The notes below the pieces were generated by a model. That model did no database searches. It was not told the origin of the DNA and saw nothing but the letters and a program-made list of their open reading frames with translations. Made by a program: the position numbers and the translations under genes. DNA of 62,041 bases, from positions 1 to 62,041 of the forward strand of contig JAYVMU010000014.1 of the NCBI GenBank assembly GCA_043758775.1, written 5' to 3'. The stretch comes from JACMMS01 sp043758775 (GTDB lineage Bacteria > Pseudomonadota > Gammaproteobacteria > Burkholderiales > Methylophilaceae). The stretch's first letter is position 1. Every line of letters begins with the position of its first letter. Shown piece by piece: positions 25,626 to 34,892 of the stretch.

Positions 25626-26117
25626 TTAAATAACAGTAGCTTTTTCGATAATCACTGATTCCACTGGCACATCTTGGTGCCCAGCCTTATTGCCAGTTTT
25701 AACTTGTTTGATTTTATCTACCACATCAGTGCCCGCAATTACTTTACCGAACACGCAGTAGCCCCAGCCGTTAGAAGTAGGTGCCGTATGATTTAAAAAG
25801 CCATTATCACCTACGTTGATAAAAAACTGGCTACTGGCGGAGTCAGGTACAGAAGTGCGTGCCATTGCAATGGTATATTGGTCATTAGTTAAGCCGTTGT
25901 TTGCTTCGTTTTTAATTTCCGCTTTGGTGGCTTTTTGTTTCATTGAAGTATCAAATCCCCCGCCTTGAATCATGAAGCCATCAATCACGCGATGGAAAAT
26001 AACGCCATCGTAAAAGCCACTCTCAACGTATTGTAGAAAATTCGCAACAGTAATTGGTGCTTTTTCTGCATCTAGCTCTAGAGTAATGTCGCCAAAATTA
26101 GTAGATAGTTTAACCAA
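25626..26117 (-). CDS. ppiB: Cytoplasmic peptidyl-prolyl cis-trans isomerase (cyclophilin B)
   Basis: This 163-residue cyclophilin has no signal peptide. FHRVIDGFMIQGGGF and MARTSVPDSASSQFFINVGDN are the catalytic and substrate-binding blocks (Arg of FHRV and Gln of SQFFI). It catalyses proline isomerisation in folding. It is preceded by a paralogous secreted cyclophilin. Confidence 0.94.
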   Translation of the reverse strand: MVKLSTNFGDITLELDAEKAPITVANFLQYVESGFYDGVIFHRVIDGFMIQGGGFDTSMKQKATKAEIKNEANNGLTNDQYTIAMARTSVPDSASSQFFINVGDNGFLNHTAPTSNGWGYCVFGKVIAGTDVVDKIKQVKTGNKAGHQDVPVESVIIEKATVI

Positions 26118-26166
26118 AATTTTTCCTTAGAAATAAAGTCTTAAAATAAAAAATGCATGAAAATCG

Positions 26167-26781
26167 TTATGGGGCGGTTTTAGTGTTAATCACTTTCACG
26201 CTCTTAATGGTAATTGCCTTAATGGGGACATCTGCGTACCCTGCTACGCTGGTGGTTGGGGTAATGCCAATTTTCTTGACTACATCTAAGCCACTAATTA
26301 CTTTGCCGAATACACAATAACCCATAAGTTCTGGTGTTGGGCTACTGTAATTTAAAAATTGGTTGTTCGTTAAATTAATGAAAAACTGCGATGTCGCTGA
26401 GTCTGGATCATTAGTACGCGCCATTGCAATAGTACCAAGCTCGTTTAATAAGCCATTATTAGCTTCGTTAGTAATTGGCGCATTAGTTGGTTTTTCAGTT
26501 AAATCACGCGTAAAGCCACCGCCTTGTATCATGAAATTATTAATTACGCGATGAAAGATTGTGCCTTTATAAAAATCAGAGTTTACATATTGTAAAAAAT
26601 TAGCCACGGTTTTAGGGGCTTTGTCTGGATACAATTCGACGACAAAACTGCCCTGGCTAGTTTGTATTTCTACTTGTGTCGTGTTTGCAGCAAAGCTGGT
26701 GCCAGCAATCAAGCCGAGCAGAAAAACTCCCGCGATTAGTTTAGTGCCTAGTTGTTTTGCTAAATTTATAGTCATAATCAT
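26167..26781 (-). CDS. ppiA: Periplasmic peptidyl-prolyl cis-trans isomerase (cyclophilin A)
   Basis: This 204-residue cyclophilin has a signal peptide (LIAGVFLLGLIAGTSFA before ANTTQ) and the same catalytic blocks as its neighbour (FHRVINNFMIQGGGF, SQFFINLTNN). The start at 26781 is chosen because AAGGA lies just upstream and the ATG overlaps the TGA of the L,D-transpeptidase gene (ATGA), implying coupled translation; a further upstream in-frame start would extend into that gene and bury the signal peptide. Confidence 0.9.
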   Translation of the reverse strand: MIMTINLAKQLGTKLIAGVFLLGLIAGTSFAANTTQVEIQTSQGSFVVELYPDKAPKTVANFLQYVNSDFYKGTIFHRVINNFMIQGGGFTRDLTEKPTNAPITNEANNGLLNELGTIAMARTNDPDSATSQFFINLTNNQFLNYSSPTPELMGYCVFGKVISGLDVVKKIGITPTTSVAGYADVPIKAITIKSVKVINTKTAP

Positions 26782-28079
26782 GCTTTTCCTTCGTAGATAA
26801 TTTTCCAAGTGTTGTTCTCAAAGCGCCAATATTGGCGCTTGCGCATTTTATTTTGTAAGTTATTATTTCTAAAGTCTTGATCAAAATCAACCACTACTAG
26901 CTTTTGTAGACCATTAGCAGTACTGGCCGTCATTGGATAACTGAACATACTAATATTAGATATCGTGATATCTACTTGTGGTTTAGCGGCTTGAATGCGT
27001 GTTTTGTAATCTGCCCAGGTTTGGTAGTTACCATCTTTGTTAAAAAAGTTCTTTGAATAATGATTTAGATATTGGTTGGTATCTTGGGCTACCCAATCTT
27101 TACGCCATGCGTCAATCGCCTCGGTCAATGCTATTTTCTGCTTATTATAGTCATCGTTTGCTGTACCTAAAGTCAAATTGTTGACAATAATGACAGGTGT
27201 GTTACCAGCTTGTAATATAGGCTCTAGTGCTTTTAGGTCAGGTTTGCTGAGCACTACGCAGCCATCACTGGCACGAGGCGGACGACTATAAGTATTGGAC
27301 GGTGTTCCATGTAACCAGATACCAGAGCCGCTTTTACTTTGATGCTGGTCGAGTTCATTTGGGTAATTAAGTGGATAAGCCGCTTCGCCATAATAATCAG
27401 GTAAAGGTGTTGTTAGTTTTGCACTGGCAAAGTAAACACCAATAGGTGTACGTTTATCGCCAGTTGTTTCTTTGCCTGCACCATTTTTGCCTATGGTGAC
27501 GTAATAATCTGCTACATAAGTCAGATTGCCACTAGTATTTTTGTAGAGGTATAACCTAGATTTATCAGCATCAACGACAATCACATGATGCTGACTGGCA
27601 TCGGGTTGAATAAGCAGGTTGGGTTGTTGATATGCTACTTTTTCGGATAAATAATGCTCAATACGCGCACGTGCTTCGTCTTTTAATCCTACAATATTTT
27701 CTGGACTATTCTCAGCACTAGCATTACCAAACCCCTGCAACTGCTTGGCTTGCGCCATGAGCAAATCACCACGAATTAAATAGGCCAATTTAAAGTTTGG
27801 CGTTGAGTTAATCAGTTTATCGATAGTTTCTAGCGCTTGTTTGTTTTTTCCTTGTGTAATCTCAAACAGGCTCTTAACTAGCATATCTTCAGTCGGATTA
27901 TTAGTAACACTTCCTACCTGCAAACTATTAAGGCGGCCACCTAAATTCCCCACTGAAAACTGGCGGTCTAGTAAGTTACTGTGATTTATTGCTGTTGCAT
28001 TCCATGGTATGAGTGCGCATGCCGCAATCAAACAATAGTTAACAATTTTAATTTTTTGATTCGGCACGGCTTTATCCAA
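26778..28079 (-). CDS. L,D-transpeptidase (YkuD) with C-terminal NTF2-like domain
   Basis: The 433-residue secreted protein has an N-terminal hydrophobic signal (about 11-28), a helical middle, a YkuD catalytic domain (about 165-300) with HGTPSN and SDGCVVL (catalytic Cys274), and a C-terminal NTF2-like domain (about 325-433: WRKDWVAQDTNQYLNHYSKNF to WKIIYEG). YkuD enzymes form 3-3 peptidoglycan cross-links or attach proteins to the wall. The C-terminal domain matches that of the next protein upstream, so the two probably share a ligand or partner. Coupled to ppiA downstream; 16 bp after the TPR gene. Confidence 0.9.
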   Translation of the reverse strand: MDKAVPNQKIKIVNYCLIAACALIPWNATAINHSNLLDRQFSVGNLGGRLNSLQVGSVTNNPTEDMLVKSLFEITQGKNKQALETIDKLINSTPNFKLAYLIRGDLLMAQAKQLQGFGNASAENSPENIVGLKDEARARIEHYLSEKVAYQQPNLLIQPDASQHHVIVVDADKSRLYLYKNTSGNLTYVADYYVTIGKNGAGKETTGDKRTPIGVYFASAKLTTPLPDYYGEAAYPLNYPNELDQHQSKSGSGIWLHGTPSNTYSRPPRASDGCVVLSKPDLKALEPILQAGNTPVIIVNNLTLGTANDDYNKQKIALTEAIDAWRKDWVAQDTNQYLNHYSKNFFNKDGNYQTWADYKTRIQAAKPQVDITISNISMFSYPMTASTANGLQKLVVVDFDQDFRNNNLQNKMRKRQYWRFENNTWKIIYEGKA

Positions 28080-28095
28080 ATTCGCAAGATACTGA

Positions 28096-29163
28096 TTAAT
28101 ATCCTGTAGACTCTTGGTCGATCAGCCATGAATCCCCTACTTTTTTCATGATTAACGTTTTGGTTGTGTATTGTGGGTTTCCATTAGCGCGATAGGCTTG
28201 CTTAAAGCTTACTTTCGCCATATTACTACTTTGCATGGTGACTTTAAGATCAGAAACTTCTACTTTAATGCTGGCTGGGCGTCTGATGCGTTCACGACGG
28301 GCCTGCTCCCACTCTTTACGGCTTTCACCTTTAGGTGTTTTAAAGCTGCTGCTGTAACTAGCTAAGTATTTGTCCACATTTTTGGCAGACCAGGCTTTGG
28401 CCCAAGCATCAACAGTATCTGTGATTGGGCTGTTATCTACACTATTGCTTGTCGCCTTGGCAGCGGCATCTTCAACTGCCGCTTCAGTGGCAACAGTTTT
28501 CATATCTGATTTTGTTGTTACATCAGCTTTAGCAGTTTCTGCAAGCTTCACTGGAATTACCGATGTTTTTGCATTGTCTTTAGTTTGTGCTGTTGCGGCA
28601 GTGGCTTTTGTTGCAACTGCTGCTAATTTTGTATTAGGGCCAAATAACTCTTTAATTAAAGCTAATTTACTTTGCGCACGGGTATTGCCGTTATCAAGCT
28701 GTAAAGCTTTGTCGTAAGCCTCTGACGCTCTGCGCGCATAAAGGTCACCTAGATTTTCATGCGCAGTTGCATAGCTTGGATGCGTTCTAATTGCAGTTTC
28801 CAAGGCTTTCTGCGCTTTATCATATTGACCGGCATCTGCATATAAAACGGCTAAATTGTTGTATGGCTCTGGCAGGTTTGGATATTTTTCTGTCAAATCT
28901 ACAAAAGCCTTAGTCGCTTCATCACGCCTGCCTTGTTCCACCAAAAATACACCCTTCATAAACATAGCTTGTGCATCTTTAGGATTTTTAACCAAATACG
29001 CATTCACACGATCTAGCGCTGCTGCTTGCTGGCCTTGTTCTGCCATTTGTGAAATATCTTTTAGCTCATCGGCAAAAGCTGGCGTTGCGCTTGCAATTAC
29101 GAGACTGAGTGCAAATAATATTTTTGGCAAAAGATTCGTCAGTAGCTTTGGTTTTTTCGTCAT
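28096..29163 (-). CDS. Secreted TPR-repeat protein with C-terminal NTF2-like domain
   Basis: The protein has a signal peptide (LLPKILFALSLVIASATPAFA) and at least three TPR repeats (about 25-170, e.g. AEQGQQAAALDRVNAYLVKNPKD, PEPYNNLAVLYADAGQYDKAQKAL). A long Ala/Lys/Thr-rich low-complexity linker (about 175-245) leads to an NTF2-like domain (VDAWAKAWSAKNVDKYLASYSSSF to DSWLIDQESTGY). An upstream start (29274) would precede the signal with 37 implausible residues, so the ATG at 29163 is chosen. It is likely an envelope scaffold acting with the adjacent L,D-transpeptidase; this is inference from operon and shared domain. Confidence 0.83.
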   Translation of the reverse strand: MTKKPKLLTNLLPKILFALSLVIASATPAFADELKDISQMAEQGQQAAALDRVNAYLVKNPKDAQAMFMKGVFLVEQGRRDEATKAFVDLTEKYPNLPEPYNNLAVLYADAGQYDKAQKALETAIRTHPSYATAHENLGDLYARRASEAYDKALQLDNGNTRAQSKLALIKELFGPNTKLAAVATKATAATAQTKDNAKTSVIPVKLAETAKADVTTKSDMKTVATEAAVEDAAAKATSNSVDNSPITDTVDAWAKAWSAKNVDKYLASYSSSFKTPKGESRKEWEQARRERIRRPASIKVEVSDLKVTMQSSNMAKVSFKQAYRANGNPQYTTKTLIMKKVGDSWLIDQESTGY

Positions 29164-29388
29164 TATTTGGTTATTCCCTTGGGCAGTTGCTGGCACGATT
29201 AAGTAACTCATTATGATATACTTTATATCGATTAATTGATTAAGTTGTAATTCTATCAAGAGCCTATCTAACATCCAATAGCCTGTTAAGAATTCATTGG
29301 GTTTATTTAGTTTTATTGGTAAAAATATCAGTTTTTATCTTAAAGTACGGCCTTCATATAAAATTCATCATTAAACAATAGTCAGAAT

Positions 29389-30837
29389 ATGTTAAAAATT
29401 TACAATTCAATGTCCCGTGACAAGCAAGTTTTTGTGCCAATTGTGGCGGGAAAAGTCAGTATGTATGTCTGCGGTATGACGGTTTATGATTATTGCCATC
29501 TTGGCCACGCACGCGTCATGGTGGTGTTCGATATGGTCAGTCGCTGGTTTCGCGCTTCTGATTATGCTGTGACTTACGTGCGTAATATCACGGATATTGA
29601 TGACAAAATCATCAAACGTGCCAACGAAAATCACGAAACTATAGCTGTGCTGACACAGCGTTTTATTGAGGCGATGGATGAAGATTCTGCTGCGCTTGGT
29701 GTGTTGCGTCCAGATATCGAGCCGCGTGCAACCGCCTATATTCAGCCCATGCTAGACATGATTAGTGCATTAGTAGCCAAAGGCCATGCTTATGCCGCGG
29801 CTAATGGTGATGTGTTTTATTCGGTACGTAGTTTTGCTGATTACGGCAAGCTATCAGGTAAGTCACTAGATGATTTACGCGCAGGTGAGCGCGTAGAAAT
29901 TGATACTTTCAAGCAAGACGCGATGGATTTTGTGCTGTGGAAAGCTGCGAAGCAGAATGAGCCAAGCTGGGATTCGCCGTGGGGCAAGGGCCGCCCAGGC
30001 TGGCATATTGAATGCTCGGCGATGAGCGCATGTCATTTAGGTCAGCATTTCGATTTGCATGGTGGCGGGCAAGATTTGCAGTTCCCCCATCACGAAAATG
30101 AAATCGCTCAATCTGAAGCCGCACACGAATGCACCATGGCTAATTATTGGATGCATAATGGTTTTGTGCGGGTTGATGATGAAAAAATGTCTAAATCACT
30201 TGGCAACTTTTTCACGATTCGTGAGGTTTTAGCATTTCTTACCAAAGAGTATCGTGGAGACCATGAAAAAGCAGCGGAAGTAGTTCGTTTTTTTATATTG
30301 CGTGCGCATTATCGCAGCCCACTCAATTATTCAGACCAACATTTAGATGATACATACACAGCTCTCTATCGTTTGTATAATGTGTTGGATAAAGTTTCAC
30401 CATCAGAATATGTAATGGATTGGGAAGATGTTTATCCTAAGCGCTTTAAAGAAGCTCTGGATGATGACTTTAATACCCCAGTAGCGGTCGCCGTTTTATT
30501 TGATTTAGTGACTGAGGCAAATATTACGAAATCACCAATACTTACAGGACAACTTAAAGCGTTGGCAAATATTATTGGTCTACTTGAGAGTAGGCCGGAG
30601 CAATTTGTTCAAGGGCGTAATATTTTTCTGGAAGGGTCAAGTTCAGTTTCTGTAACTGCATCTGCAGTATTAACCGTCGGTTACTCAGCGGAGTCTATTG
30701 ACTTGAGAATACGTGCTCGTTCTGAAGCAAAGAAAAATAAAGACTTTGCTAAAGCCGATAGTATTCGTAAAGAGCTTGCTGAAAGCGGTGTTATTTTAGA
30801 AGATAGCCCACAAGGCACCACGTGGCGTAGAGCTTAA
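29389..30837 (+). CDS. cysS: Cysteinyl-tRNA synthetase
   Basis: This 482-residue class I synthetase charges tRNA-Cys. The zinc ligands and signature blocks are present: YVCGMTVYDYCHLGHAR (HIGH-type), PGWHIECSAMS, HHENEIAQSEA and KMSKSLGNF. It is about 20 residues longer than the E. coli enzyme, the extra lying in the C-terminal linker (about 405-430). Divergent from the TPR gene. Confidence 0.97.
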   Translation: MLKIYNSMSRDKQVFVPIVAGKVSMYVCGMTVYDYCHLGHARVMVVFDMVSRWFRASDYAVTYVRNITDIDDKIIKRANENHETIAVLTQRFIEAMDEDSAALGVLRPDIEPRATAYIQPMLDMISALVAKGHAYAAANGDVFYSVRSFADYGKLSGKSLDDLRAGERVEIDTFKQDAMDFVLWKAAKQNEPSWDSPWGKGRPGWHIECSAMSACHLGQHFDLHGGGQDLQFPHHENEIAQSEAAHECTMANYWMHNGFVRVDDEKMSKSLGNFFTIREVLAFLTKEYRGDHEKAAEVVRFFILRAHYRSPLNYSDQHLDDTYTALYRLYNVLDKVSPSEYVMDWEDVYPKRFKEALDDDFNTPVAVAVLFDLVTEANITKSPILTGQLKALANIIGLLESRPEQFVQGRNIFLEGSSSVSVTASAVLTVGYSAESIDLRIRARSEAKKNKDFAKADSIRKELAESGVILEDSPQGTTWRRA

Positions 30838-30892
30838 ACAGGTGCCGTATTTAAAATTAAATTTATTAGTTATCATTTTGTGAGAAATAAAT

Positions 30893-32122
30893 ATGCCAGT
30901 TAATTTATTAGCTCCAGTCGCTAATTCGCTTTATCCAGTAAAAGGCTTACAACTTGGCTTTGCCAAAGCGCAGATTCGTAAACCAGATCGTAAAGATTTA
31001 CTGGTTATCAAACTAATCGAAGGCAGTCATGTTGCTGGCGTTTTTACTAAAAATCGTTTTTGTGCTGCCCCAGTGACTTTGTGCCAACAGTTCTTAGCAA
31101 AAGAAAATAATGCAATTCGCGCTTTGTTAGTCAACACGGGTAACGCCAACGCTGGTACAGGTGAGCAAGGCATGGCACATGCCGTGCAAACTTGTGAGGC
31201 TTTGGCTGGCCTGCTCAAGATTGCACCTAGTCAAGTCTTGCCATTTTCAACTGGTGTTATTTTAGAGCCGCTGCCTGTAGAGCGTGTGATTGCCGGTTTG
31301 CCAGCTTGTGTTGAGAACTTGACAGAAGATAGCTGGCTTAATGCGGCAGAAGCGATTATGACAACCGATATTGTCGCCAAGGGTATATCGCGCAAGCTCA
31401 ATATTGGTGGTAAAGACGTCACTATTACCGGTATCGCCAAAGGTTCGGGCATGATTCATCCGAATATGGCGACTATGCTTAGTTATATCGCAACGGATGC
31501 TGCAATTAGCCAGGCTGCACTGAATATCATTATTCATCATGCGGTAAATCGTTCGTTTAACTGCATTACCGTAGATGGTGACACTTCAACCAATGATTCA
31601 TTGATTATGATGGCAACTAATCAGGCGGGGAATGATGAGATTGCAGAAGATAACGCGGATTTCATGGCTTTACGTGATGCGTTGACCGAAGTTGCCGTTA
31701 TTTTGGCGCAGGCGATTGTGCGTGATGGTGAAGGCGCAACCAAGTTCATGACAGTCACCGTAGAAAATGGTAAATCTGATGCTGAATGCCGCAAAGTAGC
31801 TTATGCCATTGCTCACTCACCACTGATTAAAACGGCATTTTTTGCGTCAGATCCTAATCTGGGACGGATTTTAGCGGCAATCGGCTATGCCGGTATTGAT
31901 GATTTAGATGTCAATGCCATAAAGCTATATTTGGGTGATGTCTTGGTTGCGGAACATGGCGGCAGGGCTGTGAGTTACCAGGAAGAGCAAGGTGCTGCTG
32001 TGATGAAGGAACCAGAAATCACCGTACGGGTTGATTTAGCACGTGGCAGCGCAGCCGTTACGATTTGGACCTGTGATTTCTCATACGATTATGTAAAAAT
32101 CAACGCGGACTATCGCTCTTAA
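30893..32122 (+). CDS. argJ: Bifunctional glutamate N-acetyltransferase / ornithine acetyltransferase
   Basis: This 409-residue enzyme of the arginine cycle moves acetyl from N-acetylornithine to glutamate. The self-cleavage site is visible in KGSGMIHPNMATML, where the Thr becomes the N-terminal nucleophile of the beta chain; NTGNANAGTG and GEGATKF are further signatures. The C-terminus ends in YRS. It starts the conserved argJ-DUF815-mutT string. Confidence 0.97.
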   Translation: MPVNLLAPVANSLYPVKGLQLGFAKAQIRKPDRKDLLVIKLIEGSHVAGVFTKNRFCAAPVTLCQQFLAKENNAIRALLVNTGNANAGTGEQGMAHAVQTCEALAGLLKIAPSQVLPFSTGVILEPLPVERVIAGLPACVENLTEDSWLNAAEAIMTTDIVAKGISRKLNIGGKDVTITGIAKGSGMIHPNMATMLSYIATDAAISQAALNIIIHHAVNRSFNCITVDGDTSTNDSLIMMATNQAGNDEIAEDNADFMALRDALTEVAVILAQAIVRDGEGATKFMTVTVENGKSDAECRKVAYAIAHSPLIKTAFFASDPNLGRILAAIGYAGIDDLDVNAIKLYLGDVLVAEHGGRAVSYQEEQGAAVMKEPEITVRVDLARGSAAVTIWTCDFSYDYVKINADYRS

Positions 32123-32135
32123 AGCCGTTGCTTTT

Positions 32136-33053
32136 ATGACCACTAACCTCGAACATTTAATCACCCGCGCTGAAAGCTTGCTGACTAAGTTGGAAAACGT
32201 GTTGCTGCCGGCAACCATTGAAACTGACTGGACTGCAACCGCTTGGCGCTATAAAAGCACGCATGCGCATAATGCTCGCAGTGCCAGTGGCTATCTGCAG
32301 GCAGTAGCACACCCACACCATATTCTCTTGGATGATATTTGTAATATTGAGGCGCAAAAAGCCGAAATTGTGCGCAATACACAGCAGTTTGTTAATGGTT
32401 TTCCCGCGAATAATGTGCTATTGACTGGTGCACGTGGCACGGGAAAGTCTAGCTTAATCAAGGCATTACTTACAGAATTTACTGAAGCTGGTTTACGCTT
32501 GGTTGAAGTGGATAAGCAAGATTTAGTCGCTTTGCCTGATATCGTAGCACTGTTAAGTAACCGCCCAGAACGCTTTATTATTTTCTGTGATGATTTATCG
32601 TTCGAGGCGAGTGAGCCTAGTTATAAAGCGCTTAAAGTAGTGCTGGATGGCTCTGTTTCAGTGACGTCAGATAATGTGCTGGTTTATGCAACTTCAAACC
32701 GCCGTCATTTAATGCCTGAAACCATGGCGGAAAACCTAGAGACCAAATATGTCGGTGATGAAATCCGCCCAGGTGATACAACGGAAGAGAAAGTCTCGCT
32801 CTCGGAACGCTTTGGTCTGTGGCTTTCATTTTATCCGTTTGATCAAGATGAGTATCTAAATGTCGCCCGGCAATGGTTAAAACATTATGGCGTGATTGAT
32901 TCGGATAATCTTGGGTTAAATGGATTGACCGATGAGATGCGCCAAGCTGCGCTGATGTTTTCCATTACGCGCGGTGCGCGCAGCGGCCGTGTTGCCTATC
33001 AGTTTGCACGAGATTACGCGGGCAGGCTGTTATTGGCGAAGCCTAACAAGTAA
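32136..33053 (+). CDS. DUF815-family AAA ATPase
   Basis: The 305-residue P-loop ATPase has Walker A GARGTGKSSL (about 98-107), Walker B FIIFCDDLSFE, and a sensor region VYATSNRRHLMPE. The LSERFGLWLSFYPFDQDEYL stretch is diagnostic of the DUF815 family. Function is unknown in general; it is nearly always between argJ and mutT in beta- and gammaproteobacteria. Confidence 0.92.
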   Translation: MTTNLEHLITRAESLLTKLENVLLPATIETDWTATAWRYKSTHAHNARSASGYLQAVAHPHHILLDDICNIEAQKAEIVRNTQQFVNGFPANNVLLTGARGTGKSSLIKALLTEFTEAGLRLVEVDKQDLVALPDIVALLSNRPERFIIFCDDLSFEASEPSYKALKVVLDGSVSVTSDNVLVYATSNRRHLMPETMAENLETKYVGDEIRPGDTTEEKVSLSERFGLWLSFYPFDQDEYLNVARQWLKHYGVIDSDNLGLNGLTDEMRQAALMFSITRGARSGRVAYQFARDYAGRLLLAKPNK

Positions 33054-33076
33054 TCAATTTATAAAAGCACCAAATC

Positions 33077-34030
33077 TTGACACATGTGACACATGCAGCA
33101 GTGGCTGTTTTAAAGCGTGAGGATGGCTGGGTATTATTAGCTGAGCGTCCAGCAGGCAAAGGCTGGGCTGGTTGGTGGGAGTTCCCTGGCGGAAAAATAG
33201 AGGTCGGCGAATCTGCGTTTGAGGCATTACAGCGTGAGGTTCAAGAAGAGCTCGGTATAAAAGTCACAACTGCACACCCATGGATAATACGTACTTTTAG
33301 CTACCCTGAAAAAACCGTGAAACTGCATTTCTATATGGTGACGCAATGGCAAGGTGAGCCACAGTCAGTGGAAGGGCAAAAGCTCAGCTGGCAAGATCCC
33401 ACAAAGTTAACGGTGACACCTCTGTTGCCGGCTAATATCCCTGTCATTGCAGCGCTGGCACTGCCTGATGTGCTTGCTATTACCAATCTGGCAGAAGTCG
33501 GCGAGACGCTATTTTTTTCACAATTAGAAATGGCATTAGCTAACGGTTTAAAGCTGATACAAATACGTGAAAAGTACTTATCTGCCGTGGCGTTAAAAGC
33601 ATTTGCACAACGAGTGATTGTCTTAGCTAAGCCTTATGCTGCCCAAGTGTTAATCAATGGCGATATGGCATTAGCGCGTGAGGTCGGCGCGGCTGGTGTG
33701 CATTTTCCTTCACATGAGCTGATGCAATTACAGGCTAAACCTGAGAATTTGCTTTGCGCGGCATCGTGCCACAATCTGCAGGAGTTAGAATATGCGCAGC
33801 GGTTAATGTTAGATTTTGTCTTGCTATCGCCCGTCAACCCCACCTTAAGTCATCTAGGCAGCAATGCACTAGGCTGGCAGCAATTTAATGAAATGGTCAG
33901 TAATTATCAGCTACCCGTTTATGCTTTAGGTGGTATGGGCTGGGATGATAGATTAATGGCATGGCAACATGGTGCACGTGGCATTGCTATGCAGCGTGCA
34001 GTTTGGAGCGACGTTGAATCGCACAGCTAA
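33077..34030 (+). CDS. mutT: Nudix hydrolase (MutT) fused to a ThiE-like domain
   Basis: The 317-residue fusion has an N-terminal MutT domain with a complete Nudix box (GGKIEVGES, then REVQEELGI, about 38-60) that hydrolyses 8-oxo-dGTP, and a C-terminal TIM-barrel domain related to thiamine phosphate synthase (LIQIREKYLSA, VLINGDMALAREVGAAGVHF, LLSPVNPTLSH, YALGGMG). This fusion is common in proteobacteria; the ThiE-like half lacks proof of activity here. The start is TTG with a weak ribosome-binding site, and a GTG three codons on is an alternative. Confidence 0.92.
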   Translation: MTHVTHAAVAVLKREDGWVLLAERPAGKGWAGWWEFPGGKIEVGESAFEALQREVQEELGIKVTTAHPWIIRTFSYPEKTVKLHFYMVTQWQGEPQSVEGQKLSWQDPTKLTVTPLLPANIPVIAALALPDVLAITNLAEVGETLFFSQLEMALANGLKLIQIREKYLSAVALKAFAQRVIVLAKPYAAQVLINGDMALAREVGAAGVHFPSHELMQLQAKPENLLCAASCHNLQELEYAQRLMLDFVLLSPVNPTLSHLGSNALGWQQFNEMVSNYQLPVYALGGMGWDDRLMAWQHGARGIAMQRAVWSDVESHS

Positions 34031-34073
34031 TCTTGTGCGTCTTCTTTTTATAGCTACTTGAATTGTCTTAGTA

Positions 34074-34541
34074 CTATTGCTCTTTAACGGGAGCCGTTAC
34101 TTTTACCTGTGAAACTTTGTTGGCTTTGTCTTTAAAGTGCAATGTAAAGTCGACTTTTTGACCTGCTATTAACGGTTGTTTAAGATCAAATAACATTAAA
34201 TGAAAGCCATTGGGCGCCAATTTATAGGCTTTACCAGCACTTAAATCTAGTTTATCCAACATGCGCATTTTCATCACACCGTTATTCATTAACATGCTAT
34301 GAATTTCTACGCTACCAGCAGCAACAGATTCAATGCTGACCAGAGTGATATTTTGTGCGCTAGTTAAAGTCATGTAAGCCGCACCTACCGTTTGGCCAGG
34401 GACTCCAGCACGTACCCAAGCCTCTGTTATTTTAATATTACTGTCAGCTGTGGCTATGTTTGCCGCTTGTGCCGTGTTGAGAAAAAGACTAAGGAACAAG
34501 TTTAGAAGAAGTGACAAAAAGATGGAGTTATTTTTTTTCAT
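34074..34541 (-). CDS. Periplasmic copper chaperone PCu(A)C
   Basis: The 155-residue protein has a signal peptide ending around AQA and the PCu(A)C copper site: EIHSMLMNNGVMKMRML followed about 20 residues later by GFHLMLF (His and Met ligands). It delivers Cu(I) to the CuA centre of cytochrome oxidase or buffers periplasmic copper. It is convergent with mutT and is an insertion into the otherwise conserved mutT-yacG neighbourhood. Confidence 0.9.
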   Translation of the reverse strand: MKKNNSIFLSLLLNLFLSLFLNTAQAANIATADSNIKITEAWVRAGVPGQTVGAAYMTLTSAQNITLVSIESVAAGSVEIHSMLMNNGVMKMRMLDKLDLSAGKAYKLAPNGFHLMLFDLKQPLIAGQKVDFTLHFKDKANKVSQVKVTAPVKEQ

Positions 34542-34601
34542 GGTAATTTCGAGTTGGATTGGTTTTTTTAAGTTCCGCGTAACTAAAAGGATGTTTAAAG
34601 G

Positions 34602-34796
34602 CTAATTGTGAATTGGGTCACTATTCAGCTCTTCACTATTAGCATCAATCGGTTTGGTGCTTGGAATTTTATAATCTTCGCTTGCCCATTGACCTAGATC
34701 GATAAGTTTGCAACGTTGTGAACAAAATGGACGAAAACTATTGGCAGAGCTGAATTCAGATAAGGTCTTGCATTGAGGGCAGGCTACTTGGCGCAT
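34602..34796 (-). CDS. yacG: DNA gyrase inhibitor YacG
   Basis: The 64-residue zinc protein has Cys pairs CPQC (7-10) and CSQRC (27-31), the YacG signature FCSQRCKLIDLGQW, and a disordered acidic tail. It binds GyrB and inhibits gyrase. It is the last gene of the pilD-coaE-zapD-yacG string. Confidence 0.94.
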   Translation of the reverse strand: MRQVACPQCKTLSEFSSANSFRPFCSQRCKLIDLGQWASEDYKIPSTKPIDANSEELNSDPIHN

Positions 34797-34892
34797 ATTG
34801 TCGGTAAAGCTGAAAGATAAAATTAAGCTAAATTATAAGCTTTAATCTTAAGTTGCGGGCTAGTAGAAAATCTTGCGGGCAATATTAAAACG

